From assembly GCA_937901055.1 (NCBI GenBank), contig CALCGO010000298.1:1-22712 (forward strand): a stretch of DNA of 22,712 nucleotides, read 5' to 3'. The notes beneath the pieces are model-generated. The model was not told where the DNA came from, did not search any database, and worked only from the letters and a program-made list of their open reading frames with translations. Below, one piece after another: positions 14,266 through 21,609 of the stretch. Position numbers and translations under genes: made by a program. The stretch's first letter is position 1; the number at the start of each line of letters is the position of its first letter. This DNA is from an uncultured Rhodobacterales bacterium (GTDB lineage Bacteria; Pseudomonadota; Alphaproteobacteria; Rhodobacterales; Rhodobacteraceae).

Positions 14266-15009
14266 ATGGAGTTCGATGTAAGTTACTGGGGTGCGGCGGT
14301 TGCGGGCCTTCTTTCATTTTTTTCACCGTGCATTTTGCCGATTGTGCCGTTCTATTTGTGCTACATGGCGGGCCTCTCCATTCAAGAATTGAACGAGGAG
14401 CAGGAGATCGCAGCGGGGGCCAAACGTCGCCTTATTCTGTCTTCGGTATTCTTCGCCGCGGGTGTTGTTACGATTTTCGTACTGCTCGGGCTGATAGCTA
14501 CATCACTGGGCCACGCGTTCCGGGATTATAAGGACGAACTCACCTGGGTTGCGGCCGCGATCTTGTTTGTATTCGGATTGCACTTCCTCGGGATCTTCAA
14601 AATCTCCTTTCTATATCGCGAAGCACGTATTGATTCTTCGGGAATCAAGCCTGCCAGTTATGTAGGGTCCTATTTGATCGGGCTGGCCTTCGGGTTCGGA
14701 TGGACACCTTGCGTCGGCCCCGCCCTCGCTGCGATCCTGTATATGGCGTCGCAAAGCGGCAGTTTACAGCAAGGCGCTGGACTACTGTTCGTTTATGGCA
14801 CGTTCATGACCTTTCCGTTTATTCTAGCGGCCGTATTCTCCGGTCCGTTCCTGCGATGGGTACAACGAAACCGGAAATACATGGGACACATCGAAAAAGT
14901 GATGGGAGGCTTCCTGATTTTATTCGCAATCCTCATCGTGACCGGCAGCGTATCTTATATTGCGCAGTTCATGCTCGAAAAATTCCCTAACCTGTTTGTG
15001 TTCGGCTAA
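14266..15009 (+). CDS. soxV: CcdA-family membrane thiol-electron transporter SoxV
   Basis: A 247-residue membrane protein with six hydrophobic spans, the CcdA/DsbD-beta type. The redox cysteines lie in spans one and four: LLSFFSPCILPIVPFYLC (Cys22) and GFGWTPCVGPALAAIL (Cys149), both with the usual following proline or preceding proline. It carries reducing equivalents from cytosolic thioredoxin across the membrane to the periplasmic thioredoxins SoxS and SoxW. The ATG at 14266 has AAGGA 9 bases upstream. soxW follows 17 bp after the stop, so the two are co-transcribed. Confidence 0.94.
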   Translation: MEFDVSYWGAAVAGLLSFFSPCILPIVPFYLCYMAGLSIQELNEEQEIAAGAKRRLILSSVFFAAGVVTIFVLLGLIATSLGHAFRDYKDELTWVAAAILFVFGLHFLGIFKISFLYREARIDSSGIKPASYVGSYLIGLAFGFGWTPCVGPALAAILYMASQSGSLQQGAGLLFVYGTFMTFPFILAAVFSGPFLRWVQRNRKYMGHIEKVMGGFLILFAILIVTGSVSYIAQFMLEKFPNLFVFG

Positions 15010-15026
15010 TCTAAAAAGGTGATATT

Positions 15027-15596
15027 ATGCTTAAGAAACTCCTCATCCTGTGTGCCCTTGCGGCAACCCCTGCCCTAGCTGGCGAGACAACCATTGGTGA
15101 CGACGGGTTGCACAAAACCGACTGGATGCGCGACACTTTCCGTGACATGGCCGAGGATCTGGAAGAAGCGAACGCCGAGGGGAAACGGTTTGTAGTTATC
15201 ATCGAGCAGCGTGGATGTATCTATTGCACCAGAATGCACGAACAGGTTTTTCCCGACCCTGAAGTCAAAGCGATGATCGAGGACAACTACTTCGTTGTGC
15301 AGATGAATATGTTCGGCGACATCGAAGTGACCGATTTTGATGGTGAAACATTGTCCGAAAAAGAAATGATCTCGAAGTGGAACATTGTGTTTACGCCGAC
15401 GATCATGTTTTTTGATGACGAGTTGCCACCCGAAGGCATGAATGCAGCGCAGGCGGCGGTCATGACCATGCCAGGGGCATTTGGGAAGTTCACAACGCTT
15501 AGCATGTTCCAATATGTTCTTGAAAAAGCCAACGAGGGCGACGAACATTTTCAGAAGTATGTAGCCCGAATTATCGCAGAACGCGGTGAAAACTAA
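15027..15596 (+). CDS. soxW: Periplasmic thioredoxin SoxW
   Basis: A 189-residue protein with a Sec signal (MLKKLLILCALAATPALA, 18 residues) and a thioredoxin fold of the DUF255/SoxW kind. The active site CIYC (64-67) lies in IEQRGCIYCTRMHEQVFPDPEV, and the cis-proline is in VFTPTIMFFDD (about 123-133). It is reduced by SoxV. In Paracoccus soxW is dispensable and partly redundant with other thioredoxins. AAGGTGAT precedes the ATG. The 161-bp gap that follows, with several dyads, suggests a fresh promoter for soxX. Confidence 0.92.
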   Translation: MLKKLLILCALAATPALAGETTIGDDGLHKTDWMRDTFRDMAEDLEEANAEGKRFVVIIEQRGCIYCTRMHEQVFPDPEVKAMIEDNYFVVQMNMFGDIEVTDFDGETLSEKEMISKWNIVFTPTIMFFDDELPPEGMNAAQAAVMTMPGAFGKFTTLSMFQYVLEKANEGDEHFQKYVARIIAERGEN

Positions 15597-15607
15597 TACG
15601 AAACTTT

Positions 15608-15627
15608 ATATAAGTGGCTGCTTATAT
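15608..15627. promoter_or_regulatory. AT-rich dyad in the soxW-soxX gap
   Basis: A perfect 7-bp inverted repeat ATATAAG-TGGCTG-CTTATAT begins 12 bp after soxW. A perfect -10-like TATAAT (15636-15641) lies 8 bp downstream but lacks a spaced -35. Candidate operator for an ArsR-type repressor; it could also fold as a weak stem in RNA. Confidence 0.45.
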
Positions 15628-15649
15628 TAGTGAAATATAATAATCTAAA

Positions 15650-15665
15650 ATTCACTTATTTGAAT
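15650..15665. promoter_or_regulatory. Candidate SoxR operator ATTC-N8-GAAT
   Basis: ATTC (15650-15653), 8 bases, GAAT (15662-15665), within a longer dyad AAATTCA-CTTATT-TGAATTT (15648-15667). As I recall, ATTC-N8-GAAT is the operator pattern described for SqrR, whose cysteine spacing SoxR shares. It lies 6 bp upstream of a possible -35. Confidence 0.55.
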
Positions 15666-15671
15666 TTATTG

Positions 15672-15700
15672 TTGCGTAACCTCCCGCTCGCGGCTATCGT
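15672..15700 (+). promoter_or_regulatory. Candidate soxX promoter
   Basis: TTGCGT (15672-15677) and TATCGT (15695-15700) are separated by exactly 17 bases, matching the -35 and -10 consensus at 3 and 4 positions respectively. It would start the main soxXYZABCD transcript about 50 bp before the soxX ATG. Tentative. Confidence 0.35.
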
Positions 15701-15720
15701 TTCTTGACCAAAGTCAAGAA
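15701..15720. promoter_or_regulatory. Palindrome with a CRP/FNR-family box upstream of soxX
   Basis: The 20-bp sequence TTCTTGACCAAAGTCAAGAA has perfect 8-bp arms around CAAA. Its core TTGAC-N4-GTCAA fits the general FNR/FixK half-site pattern. Its centre is only about 47 bp before the ATG and 34 bp before the Shine-Dalgarno, which does not suit a classical activator position, so a repressing site or an RNA stem is also possible. Confidence 0.5.
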
Positions 15721-15757
15721 TCAAAATGACAAACGGTAATTAAAGGGAGGATACTGC

Positions 15758-16231
15758 ATGAAGCGCACAGCGTTTCTTATTATTGGAGCCACAGCCGCAT
15801 TTGCCGCTATGGCGTCAGCCGACACCGTTGCCCCTGGCGACGTTGCATTCGATGATTACGGTGGTGTTGCAGCTTCGCTTACGGGCGTTGCAGGTGATGC
15901 AGCCAATGGCGAAAAGGTTATGGTAACCAAATCGCTCGGCAACTGTATCGCATGTCATCAGGTGAGCGTACTCGACTACGCAGCTTTCCACGGCGAAATC
16001 GGCCCGTCTCTTGACGGTGTTGGTGATCGTTGGACCGAAGAAGAGCTTCGCGGGATCGTTACTAACGCAAAAATGACCTTCGACGAAAGCCTAATGCCTG
16101 CAATGTACAAGGTGTCCGGTTTTATTCGTCCAGGCGATTTCAAGGGCAAGGCTGTACCAAACCCGCCATCTATCCTGACTGCTCAGCAGGTCGAGGACGT
16201 GGTCGCATTTTTGATGACAATCAACGAATAA
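15758..16231 (+). CDS. soxX: Cytochrome c subunit SoxX
   Basis: A 157-residue monoheme cytochrome with a Sec signal ending at ASA (residue 21). The heme motif is CIACH (63-67) in SLGNCIACHQV, and the axial methionine is in ESLMPAMYKVSGF (110-122). With SoxA it forms the SoxXA complex, which starts thiosulfate oxidation in the periplasm by coupling thiosulfate to SoxY with two-electron release. GGGAGG lies 7 bases before the ATG. It heads the soxXYZABCD set and is followed by soxY after 42 bp. Confidence 0.95.
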   Translation: MKRTAFLIIGATAAFAAMASADTVAPGDVAFDDYGGVAASLTGVAGDAANGEKVMVTKSLGNCIACHQVSVLDYAAFHGEIGPSLDGVGDRWTEEELRGIVTNAKMTFDESLMPAMYKVSGFIRPGDFKGKAVPNPPSILTAQQVEDVVAFLMTINE

Positions 16232-16273
16232 CGATCCGTGTCGGGTCAACTAGACAAATCTAGGGAGACAACA

Positions 16274-16693
16274 ATGAATTTTACGAGACGTGACGCTTTG
16301 GTCATCGGCGCAGGGGCAGCAGCAGCAGCCCTACTACCGATCCAGGCATTTGCAGCTCTCTCGGATGATGCGGAAGCGGCTTTTACAGGCGGCGCAGCAA
16401 CATCTGATGGCGGCATTGAGCTCACCGCACCTGAAATCGCGGAAAACGGGAATACCGTACCTGTGGCTGTTTCGGCACCGGGTGCTGTATCGATCATCAT
16501 CATCGCAGCTGGCAATCCAAATCCTGATGTTGCCACATTCAACTTCGGCCCAATGGCTGGTTCGCAATCCGCTTCCACACGTATCCGCCTTGCCGGTACG
16601 CAGGATGTTGTTGCAATCGCAAAAATGGCTGACGGAAGCTTTGCTCGTGCAGCAAGCACCGTGAAAGTTACAATCGGCGGCTGCGGCGGCTAA
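16274..16693 (+). CDS. soxY: Sulfur carrier protein SoxY
   Basis: A 139-residue protein ending VTIGGCGG; Cys137 on this flexible C-terminal arm carries the pathway intermediates as thioconjugates. The start is ATG 16274, preceded by GGGAGA; an upstream in-frame ATG (16238) is rejected because it precedes the Tat motif TRRDALVIGAG (4-14). The hydrophobic part of the signal ends around AFA (27). The exported domain is a small beta-sandwich (VPVAVSAPGAVSIIIIAAG visible as strands). It is presumably folded and carried out through Tat together with SoxZ, which has no signal of its own. Confidence 0.96.
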   Translation: MNFTRRDALVIGAGAAAAALLPIQAFAALSDDAEAAFTGGAATSDGGIELTAPEIAENGNTVPVAVSAPGAVSIIIIAAGNPNPDVATFNFGPMAGSQSASTRIRLAGTQDVVAIAKMADGSFARAASTVKVTIGGCGG

Positions 16694-16712
16694 GGTATAG
16701 GAGAATAAAACA

Positions 16713-17042
16713 ATGGCATCTGGTGTAAAACCACGCGTTAAAGTCCCTAAGACAGCTGCTGCTGGTGATGTTATCACCATCAAAACTCTGATCAGCCACA
16801 AGATGGAATCTGGCCAGCGTAAAGACAGCGACGGGAACACTATTCCGCAATCAATCATCAACACGTTCACATGCGACTTTAACGGTCAAAACGTGATCAC
16901 TGTTGAACTTCATGGCGCGATTTCCACAAATCCGTATTTCCAGTTCGAGGCATCTGTCCCTGAGTCCGGTGAGTTCACTTTCACTTGGCAAGACGACGAC
17001 GGTTCCACGTATACGGATGCGAAATCAATCGCTGTTTCTTAA
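16713..17042 (+). CDS. soxZ: Sulfur carrier complex subunit SoxZ
   Basis: A 109-residue protein, the usual size, starting with the family pattern VKPRVKVPKTAAAGDVITIKTLISHKMESG (in two pieces, residues 4-33) and ending FTFTWQDDDGSTYTDAKSIAVS. It has no signal peptide, as expected, since SoxZ leaves the cytosol bound to Tat-exported SoxY. SoxYZ is the substrate-carrying heterodimer of the pathway. AGGAGA precedes the ATG, 20 bp after the soxY stop. Confidence 0.97.
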   Translation: MASGVKPRVKVPKTAAAGDVITIKTLISHKMESGQRKDSDGNTIPQSIINTFTCDFNGQNVITVELHGAISTNPYFQFEASVPESGEFTFTWQDDDGSTYTDAKSIAVS

Positions 17043-17072
17043 TTCATGCAGAACTGGGGAGGACTAAAAATA

Positions 17073-17936
17073 ATGAAAATCTCAAACCTGCATCGTTTTG
17101 TGCAAATAGCTGCAACTGCTGCGGTCGCTTTGGGTACGGCATCAATCGCCAATGCTCAAGATAACGACAGCCTTGTTGTGAATGGCGAAATCGAAATGGT
17201 CACTCGTACGGCGGCTCCGGCGTATGTTGACGGGCTCGATGAAATCATATCCGGTTGGCACTTCCGTGCCGACGAAACGCAAGCTCTGCAAATGGACGAC
17301 TTCGACAATTCCGGCATGCTCGGTGTTGATGCTGGTCAGGATGCTTGGGACAAAGTTCAGGGACCTGAACAGAAATCCTGTGCAACTTGTCACGGCGATG
17401 TATCCAGCATGGAAGGTGTTCGCACCGTCATGCCAAAATACAACGAAGAAGCCGCTGATCTGTGGACACTCGAAGATTACATTAACAACTGCCGCACCGA
17501 GCGTCAGAATGTCGAGGCATGGGGTTACACAAGTGGCCCAATGACCAACATGGCAGCTCTGATCGCAGTTCAATCGCGCGGCATGCCAATGAATGTAGCC
17601 ATCGATGGTCCGGCAGCGCCGTTCTGGGAAGAAGGCAAGGAAATGTATTACACCCGTACAGGTGTTCTCGAACTTTCCTGCGCATCTTGCCACGAGCAAA
17701 GCGCCGGGCTGCACATCCGTGCAGATTTCCTTTCGCAAGGCCAGATCAATGGTTTCCCGACGTATCGTTTGAAAAACGCGAAGCTTAACGGCATCCACGC
17801 GCGCTTCAAAGGTTGTGTTCGTGACACCAAAGCCGAGACCTATAAACCGGGTGGCCCAGAATTCCACGCACTGGAGCTTTACGTAGCTTCGCGCGGAAAC
17901 GGCCTATCGGTTGAAGGACCATCGGTTCGTAACTAA
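17073..17936 (+). CDS. soxA: Diheme L-cysteine S-thiosulfotransferase subunit SoxA
   Basis: A 287-residue exported cytochrome; the start ATG 17073 has GGGGAGG upstream and begins the signal peptide (to ANA, residue 28), whereas an in-frame ATG at 17046 is just after soxZ and precedes that Shine-Dalgarno. Two heme motifs are kept: CATCH (103-107) and CASCH (203-207). Cys140 (INNCRTERQ) is conserved in the domain structure, and Cys248 in RFKGCVRDTKAE is the active-site cysteine that becomes a persulfide ligand of the second heme. This is the two-heme type, as in Paracoccus, rather than the single-heme type. It joins thiosulfate to SoxY with SoxX. Confidence 0.96.
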   Translation: MKISNLHRFVQIAATAAVALGTASIANAQDNDSLVVNGEIEMVTRTAAPAYVDGLDEIISGWHFRADETQALQMDDFDNSGMLGVDAGQDAWDKVQGPEQKSCATCHGDVSSMEGVRTVMPKYNEEAADLWTLEDYINNCRTERQNVEAWGYTSGPMTNMAALIAVQSRGMPMNVAIDGPAAPFWEEGKEMYYTRTGVLELSCASCHEQSAGLHIRADFLSQGQINGFPTYRLKNAKLNGIHARFKGCVRDTKAETYKPGGPEFHALELYVASRGNGLSVEGPSVRN

Positions 17937-17944
17937 CACTGTCT

Positions 17945-17966
17945 GGCCCCGATTAAGTTCGGGGCC
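17945..17966 (+). repeat. Stem-loop in the soxA-soxB gap
   Basis: A perfect 8-bp stem GGCCCCGA/TCGGGGCC (17945-17952 and 17959-17966) with a 6-base loop, 8 bp after the soxA stop. No U-tract follows, so it is more likely a transcript-processing or stability element, or a weak attenuator, than a full terminator. Confidence 0.6.
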
Positions 17967-18001
17967 TAACACCCTTCCCCGTTTGGGGGTTGGTATCGGT
18001 C

Positions 18002-18016
18002 AGCTTTTGAAAAGCT
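18002..18016. repeat. Short palindrome before soxB
   Basis: AGCTTTTGAAAAGCT, a 15-bp near-perfect palindrome with one central base, 34 bp before the soxB ATG. It could be a protein site or be incidental. Confidence 0.4.
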
Positions 18017-18050
18017 CACTCATTCTTACCCAAAAATTTGGAGACTATTC

Positions 18051-19745
18051 ATGATTTCCCGCCGTGACTTTCTACAAGCCTCAGTGGCTGCTTCTGCAAT
18101 TGTTGGCGCATCTGGCGTGGGCAACTGGTCCAAACTGGCCGCACAGCAAACACTTACACAAAACCAATTGCTTGATTTTGACACGACCGGGAATGTCACG
18201 CTGATCCACATCACGGATATCCACGCACAGCTGAAACCTGTCTATTTCCGCGAGCCAGAAATCAACATCGGTGTTGGGGCTGTTGACGGCCTCCCGCCAC
18301 ATGTAACGGGTAAAGATTTCCTTAACCTGTTCAACATGGAAGCAGGCACGCGCGAAGCATACGCCCTGACGTATGACGATTTCACATCGCTGGCCAAAGG
18401 TTACGGCAAGATGGGTGGAATTGATCGTGTTGCCACAGTCATCAACTCCATTCGTGCGGCCCGCCCCGACGCGTTGCTGCTTGACGGTGGCGATACATGG
18501 CAGGGTTCGTATACCGCGCAAATGACCAACGGTCAGGATATGGTTAACGTGATGAACGCGTTGAAACCAGATGCGATGACCTCTCATTGGGAATTCACGT
18601 TGGGCATTGATCGAGTAACAGAGATTGTCGACAACGATTTGGACTTCCCGTTCCTTGGCGCGAATATTTTCGACACCGAGTGGGACGAACGCGCTTACGA
18701 GCCATACAAAATGTTTGAACGCGGCGGCGTGAAAATCGCTGTTATCGGGCAAGCTTTCCCGTACATGCCAATTGCCAATCCGGGCTGGATGTTCCCGGGC
18801 CTCAGCTTTGGTGTCCGAGAGGATAATATGGCCGAACTGGTAAGCGAGGTTCGTGGTTTGGGTGCGGAGCTGGTTGTTCTGTTATCTCACAACGGTTTCG
18901 ATGTTGACCGCAAGCTCGCTGGTAGTGTTGACGGAATCGACGTGATTTTGACGGGTCACACACACGACGCCCTGCCGGAACCCGTATTGGTTAACGACAC
19001 AATGCTGATCGCATCGGGTTCCAATGGCAAGTTCGTCACGCGCCTTGATTTGGACGTGCGTGACGGTGAAGTTAAAGGGTTCAGTCACAAACTAATTCCG
19101 ATATTCTCGGACGTTATTCAGTCTGATCCGATGGTGGCACAACTTATTGAGGCGCAGCGCGCACCATTCGAAGACCAGTTGACCGAAGTGATCGGCAAAA
19201 CCGACAGCCTTCTCTATCGTCGTGGTAACTTCAACGGCACGTGGGATGATCTGATTTGTAACGCGCTTATTGAAGAACGGGAGGCGGACATAGCCTTGTC
19301 CCCCGGTTTCCGCTGGGGTCCGTCCTTGTTACCGGGTGGCGATATCACCCGCGAGGATATCTTTAATTGCACAGGCATGAGCTACCCAGCCGCCTATCGT
19401 TCGGAAATGACCGGCGAGCTGATCCACACCATCATGGAAGACGTAGCCGACAACTTGTTTAACCCCGACCCATATTACCAGCAAGGCGGCGATATGGTTC
19501 GGATGGGTGGCATGGGCTATTCCATCGACGTTACCAAGAAGCAAGGCGACCGGATTACGGATATGACTATGCTTAAGACCGGTGAAAAGATCGAACCGTC
19601 CAAAACATATGTGGTCGCTGGGTGGGCATCCGTGAATGAGGGCACTGAGGGCCCGGCCATCTGGGATGTCGTCGAAGACTACGTCCGGCGCAAGGGAACG
19701 GTGACGGTTGATCCGAACCAGTCGGTCAAAGTCATCGGGGCCTAA
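18051..19745 (+). CDS. soxB: S-sulfosulfanyl-L-cysteine sulfohydrolase SoxB
   Basis: A 564-residue dimanganese hydrolase of the 5'-nucleotidase superfamily that removes sulfate from SoxY-bound sulfonate groups in the periplasm. A Tat signal (SRRDFLQAS, 3-11) is followed by the metal-ligand motifs LIHITDIHAQLKP (51-63), DGGDTW (145-150), MTSHWEF (176-182), LLSHNG (277-282) and GHTHD (302-306). The histidine-for-asparagine pattern MTSHWEF, in place of the GNHEF of ordinary 5'-nucleotidases, is characteristic of SoxB. The C-terminal domain contributes substrate-binding (CTGMSYPAAYRSEMTG, near 443-458). GGAGA precedes the ATG. The start follows a 114-bp gap with two dyads, the longest gap within soxX-soxD. 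Confidence 0.97.
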   Translation: MISRRDFLQASVAASAIVGASGVGNWSKLAAQQTLTQNQLLDFDTTGNVTLIHITDIHAQLKPVYFREPEINIGVGAVDGLPPHVTGKDFLNLFNMEAGTREAYALTYDDFTSLAKGYGKMGGIDRVATVINSIRAARPDALLLDGGDTWQGSYTAQMTNGQDMVNVMNALKPDAMTSHWEFTLGIDRVTEIVDNDLDFPFLGANIFDTEWDERAYEPYKMFERGGVKIAVIGQAFPYMPIANPGWMFPGLSFGVREDNMAELVSEVRGLGAELVVLLSHNGFDVDRKLAGSVDGIDVILTGHTHDALPEPVLVNDTMLIASGSNGKFVTRLDLDVRDGEVKGFSHKLIPIFSDVIQSDPMVAQLIEAQRAPFEDQLTEVIGKTDSLLYRRGNFNGTWDDLICNALIEEREADIALSPGFRWGPSLLPGGDITREDIFNCTGMSYPAAYRSEMTGELIHTIMEDVADNLFNPDPYYQQGGDMVRMGGMGYSIDVTKKQGDRITDMTMLKTGEKIEPSKTYVVAGWASVNEGTEGPAIWDVVEDYVRRKGTVTVDPNQSVKVIGA

Positions 19746-19763
19746 TCGTCAACGAGGCGTCTG

Positions 19764-21011
19764 ATGCACAATAAATCCGGCCCTTCGCGCCGTAAATTCC
19801 TGACCACTGGGCTTATTGCAGGCGTTGCCGGTTCTGCTGCGCGTGCGGGTGATCCGACGATCACCAATGTTCAACCTTGGGCACAAGAATTGGGAAAAGG
19901 GGTGGACGAACGCGGCTACGGCCTGCCCTCGCCCCATGAAGCGCATGTTTTGCGTAAATCAGTGCCTTGGTTGACGGCTGAGGACACATCTTCGATTAAT
20001 TTCACCCCGTTGCATCAGCTTGACGGGATTATCACACCGAACGGTTTAGCGTTCGAACGTCATCACAGCGGTGTGGCCGAAATTCCCCCTGCGGATTATC
20101 GCTTGATGATCAACGGTTTGGTCGACACCCCGATGGTTTTCACCTTGCAAGATTTGATGCGATTTCCGCGTTACAACAAGGTGTATTTCCTTGAATGCAC
20201 CGCGAATTCCGGCATGGAGTGGCGCGGCCCGCAGTTGAACGGCGTGCAGTTCACCCACGGCATGATGCACAATGTGATGTACACTGGCGTGATGCTGCGG
20301 GATGTTCTGGCCGCGGCTGGCGTGAAATCCGAAGGCAAATGGTTGCTTGCGGAAGGGGCTGATGCGGCGGGTGTTAGCCGTTCAATTCCGATGGAAAAAG
20401 CACTGGACGACTGCATGATCGCCTTCAAAATGAACGGCGAGGCATTGCGAGCAGAACAAGGCTACCCCGCGCGTCTGGTTGTTCCGGGCTGGGAAGGCAA
20501 TATGTGGATCAAGTGGCTTCGCAGGCTGGAGATCGGCGATCAACCTTGGCATCATCGCGAGGAAACATCACGCTACACCGATTTGATGGCCAACGGCGAT
20601 TCACGACGATTTACATGGATTATGGATGCAAAATCGGTGATCACCGAGCCCTCCCCCCAAGCGCCAATTTTGCACGGCAAGGGGCAAACAGTGATCACGG
20701 GTCTGGCATGGTCTGGCCACGGGGTTATCCCGCGTGTGGATGTAACCGTTGATGGCGGAATTAACTGGCATCAGGCGCGGGTTGATGGGCCGTGCCTCGA
20801 TAAATCGCTCCACCGGTTCTATTTTGAATTCGACTGGGATGGCAAACCGCTGCTACTGCAATCACGCGCCCATGACACAACCGGATACGTTCAGCCGACG
20901 AAAGACGCGTTGCGAAAAATTCGCGGCGTGGTTTCGAACTACCACAACAACGGAATCCAGACTTGGTCTGTGGATAGTGACGGCGTGGTGGACAATGTTG
21001 AAATTTCTTAA
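19764..21011 (+). CDS. soxC: Sulfane dehydrogenase molybdoprotein subunit SoxC
   Basis: A 415-residue molybdenum-cofactor protein of the sulfite oxidase family that removes six electrons from the sulfane sulfur on SoxY, with water as oxygen source. It has a Tat signal (SRRKFLTTG, 8-16). The molybdenum ligand is Cys145 in YFLECTANSG (141-150). MEWRGPQLNG follows, and the dimerisation domain occupies the C-terminal third (about 290-410), with the immunoglobulin-like VDGGINWHQARVDGP segment. GAGG is 6 bases before the ATG, 18 bp after soxB. Its last 17 bases overlap the start of soxD in another frame, so the two subunits are translationally coupled. Confidence 0.96.
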   Translation: MHNKSGPSRRKFLTTGLIAGVAGSAARAGDPTITNVQPWAQELGKGVDERGYGLPSPHEAHVLRKSVPWLTAEDTSSINFTPLHQLDGIITPNGLAFERHHSGVAEIPPADYRLMINGLVDTPMVFTLQDLMRFPRYNKVYFLECTANSGMEWRGPQLNGVQFTHGMMHNVMYTGVMLRDVLAAAGVKSEGKWLLAEGADAAGVSRSIPMEKALDDCMIAFKMNGEALRAEQGYPARLVVPGWEGNMWIKWLRRLEIGDQPWHHREETSRYTDLMANGDSRRFTWIMDAKSVITEPSPQAPILHGKGQTVITGLAWSGHGVIPRVDVTVDGGINWHQARVDGPCLDKSLHRFYFEFDWDGKPLLLQSRAHDTTGYVQPTKDALRKIRGVVSNYHNNGIQTWSVDSDGVVDNVEIS

Positions 21012-21609
21012 CGCACTACTAATACTCACGACCCTTGCGGCACCCGCGTTCGCCGGCGGAGCTGGACGCATCGCCACGCAAGACGAGGTAGCAGCATGGG
21101 ATATCGACATTCGCCCCGATGGGCTAGGTTTGCCCGAAGGCTCCGGCACGGTGGCAATCGGCGAGAAGGTTTTCGAAAACCAATGTGCGGGGTGCCACGG
21201 GGATTTCGGTGAAGGTGTCGATCGTTGGCCAGTTTTGGCAGGCGGGTTCGAAACGCTAACGAGTGATAGGCCGATTAAAACTGTGGGGTCGTTCTGGCCA
21301 TACCTCTCTACCGTGTGGGATTATGTTAACCGCGCAATGCCCTTTGGCGATGCACAATCATTAAGCGCGGATGAGGTTTATGCGCTAACGGCTTATATTA
21401 TGTACCTAAACGAGATCGTGGATGACGAACAGTTTGAGCTTTCCAAGGCAAACTTCCTCGATTTTCCGCTTGGAAACGAGGGGGGGTTCTACTCCGATGA
21501 TCGACCGACCACAGAATACCCGTTCTTTACCGAAGCCTGCATGGCAGGCTGCAAAACATCCGTAGAAATAACTAAACATGCCAGTGGCAAAGACGTGACG
21601 CCTGAATAG
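20995..21609 (+). CDS. soxD: Sulfane dehydrogenase cytochrome subunit SoxD, heme-1 domain only
   Basis: A 204-residue exported monoheme cytochrome. The ATG at 20995 begins a clean signal peptide (MLKFLNALLILTTLAAPAFA) and overlaps the end of soxC by 17 bp; the longer in-frame extension upstream is a shadow of soxC. The heme motif is CAGCH (64-68), the methionine ligand is probably Met115 (NRAMPFGD), and the SoxD-specific region is DRWPVLAGGF and SFWPYLSTVWDYVNRAMP. A cysteine pair, ACMAGC (181-186), sits where Paracoccus SoxD has Pro-Cys-Met-X-Asp-Cys. Paracoccus SoxD is about 384 residues, with a second, cytochrome c2-like heme domain; here the protein ends KDVTPE at 21609, directly against the stop codon of the convergent gene. 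It accepts electrons from SoxC. Confidence 0.92.
   Translation: MLKFLNALLILTTLAAPAFAGGAGRIATQDEVAAWDIDIRPDGLGLPEGSGTVAIGEKVFENQCAGCHGDFGEGVDRWPVLAGGFETLTSDRPIKTVGSFWPYLSTVWDYVNRAMPFGDAQSLSADEVYALTAYIMYLNEIVDDEQFELSKANFLDFPLGNEGGFYSDDRPTTEYPFFTEACMAGCKTSVEITKHASGKDVTPE

Noticed and set aside
20749..20994. An 82-codon N-terminal extension of SoxD
   Set aside because: It lies entirely within soxC in another frame and precedes the signal peptide; the ATG at 20995 is the sensible start.
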